From: Chloroflexota bacterium
GTDB taxonomy: Bacteria; Chloroflexota; Dehalococcoidia; SAR202; GCA-002694895
Assembly (NCBI GenBank): GCA_002715665.1
Contig: PAZO01000001.1
Location: forward strand, 22,774 to 28,290
Length of the DNA stretch: 5,517 nt
Direction of reading: 5' to 3'
Part shown: piece after piece, positions 4,968 through 5,517 of the stretch
Position numbering within the stretch: the stretch's first letter is position 1
Layout: each line of letters opens with the position of its first letter
The notes under the pieces: model-generated
The model's input: only the letters and a program-made list of their open reading frames with translations
The model's database searches: none
What the model was told of the DNA's origin: nothing
Translations under genes and position numbers: made by a program

Positions 4968-5517
4968 ATGAAAATTAAATTAATAGCAATTTACATCCTT
5001 TTATTTTTGCTGGCATGCTCTAGTGCTACAGAAAATACCTCCGATATAGGAAATACAAGTGTTTCTATAAATAAAAATGACTCTAATTCCAATTCAGAAA
5101 AGAAAGTGGTTGTAACTAAAACTAAACAAAATGATTCAAGTATGAAATCACAAAAAGAGCCGGTAATTCAACCTCCTTCTAAAAACAAGTCAGATTTAAA
5201 TAATGATTTAAATAATATTAAAACTGCACAAAAATTATTCCCCCCTGAAATTACACAAAATTTATTAATGAAAAAAATTCCCTGGCCTGAAAATTTTGAT
5301 TTTTGTTTAAGTAAATCTGTAGATATGAATTCACTTTCAGGAATGACAAGTTTTTCAGGGAGAGTTTTAGATGAAGCAGCTTTGTGTTTGTTAAATCTTG
5401 AAGTTGATCCCGAAATGCTGATTAAATTAAATATGCCCCCAATGGGACAACCTCCAATGGGACAACCTCCAATGGGACAACCTCCAATGGGACAACCTCC
5501 AATGGGACAACCTCCAA
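4968..5517 (+). CDS. Lipoprotein with C-terminal Met-Gly-Gln-Pro-Pro repeats, 3' end missing
   Basis: The reading frame is open from ATG 4968 to the window edge, giving 183 residues without a stop. Residues 1-17 form a lipoprotein signal: basic MKIK, a hydrophobic core, then the lipobox LLAC with Cys17 as the lipidation site. The mature protein should be anchored on the outer face of a membrane. A Ser/Asn/Thr/Lys-rich flexible linker (about 18-85) follows. Next is a short, possibly folded part (about 86-155) with FPPEITQNLL, IPWPENFDFC and two cysteines (113, 140) that could form a disulfide. From residue 159 the protein is pure MGQPP repeats. No Shine-Dalgarno sequence precedes the ATG. Another in-frame ATG at 4947 would only lengthen the signal's N-region and also lacks a binding site. 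I recognise no family. The gene is divergent from the membrane-protein gene, so both may serve the envelope. Confidence 0.8.
   Translation, partial: MKIKLIAIYILLFLLACSSATENTSDIGNTSVSINKNDSNSNSEKKVVVTKTKQNDSSMKSQKEPVIQPPSKNKSDLNNDLNNIKTAQKLFPPEITQNLLMKKIPWPENFDFCLSKSVDMNSLSGMTSFSGRVLDEAALCLLNLEVDPEMLIKLNMPPMGQPPMGQPPMGQPPMGQPPMGQPP
5442..5516 (+). repeat. Perfect 15-bp tandem repeat, five copies, continuing past the window
   Basis: The unit ATGGGACAACCTCCA occurs five times with no base differences (starts at 5442, 5457, 5472, 5487 and 5502) and is still running at the window end. It encodes MGQPP in the lipoprotein frame. The preceding ATGCCCCCA (5433-5441, Met-Pro-Pro) looks like a shortened or ancestral unit. 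Because 15 is a multiple of three, copy-number change keeps the frame. Confidence 0.95.

Noticed and set aside
5433..5517. Tandem repeat as a CRISPR array.
   Set aside because: The units are 15 bp, directly abutting with no spacers, and keep a continuous reading frame with the lipoprotein.

Overview
This AT-rich window carries five complete protein-coding genes and two genes cut by the window edges. I see no RNA gene, transposase, integrase or CRISPR array. The gene content suggests a free-living bacterium, possibly a marine Chloroflexota lineage of the SAR202 / Dehalococcoidia type. The evidence for that is an apparent F420/deazaflavin-dependent nitroreductase-family start, a class III CoA-transferase next to a divergent crotonase, and strong AT bias. 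The assignment is an inference; nothing here fixes the taxon.

Layout: (i) 1-61, minus strand: the first 20 codons of a deazaflavin-dependent nitroreductase-family protein. (ii) 62-149: a short divergent promoter region. (iii) 150-1862, plus strand: a two-gene unit, a DHDPS/NAL-superfamily class I aldolase followed 12 bp later by an aspartate-dehydrogenase-family oxidoreductase. (iv) 1859-3886, minus strand: a two-gene unit transcribed crotonase first and then CaiB/BaiF CoA-transferase, with a 12-bp gap that holds the ribosome binding site. Units iii and iv meet tail to tail, and both stop codons lie in one shared CTAG. (v) About 3942-3992: an inverted repeat, probably the terminator of the gene at 4011-4787. 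(vi) 4011-4787, minus strand: an unrecognised six-helix membrane protein with a long alanine-rich insertion. (vii) 4788-4967: a divergent intergenic region with one good candidate promoter in each direction. (viii) 4968 to the end, plus strand: a lipoprotein that runs out of the window inside a perfect 15-bp tandem repeat encoding Met-Gly-Gln-Pro-Pro.

Functionally, the crotonase and CoA-transferase probably act on the same acyl-CoA substrate: the transferase would move CoA onto a carboxylic acid, and the crotonase would hydrate, isomerise or hydrolyse the thioester. The aldolase and dehydrogenase probably handle a 2-oxo or amino dicarboxylate. No substrate can be named for either pair. The last two genes form a divergent cell-envelope pair of unknown function and are the least explained part of the window. 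The most notable observations are the apparent threefold repeat in the membrane protein, the pure Met-Gly-Gln-Pro-Pro repeat in the lipoprotein, and active-site substitutions in the aldolase and the crotonase. I found no clear evidence of a wholly new multi-gene system.
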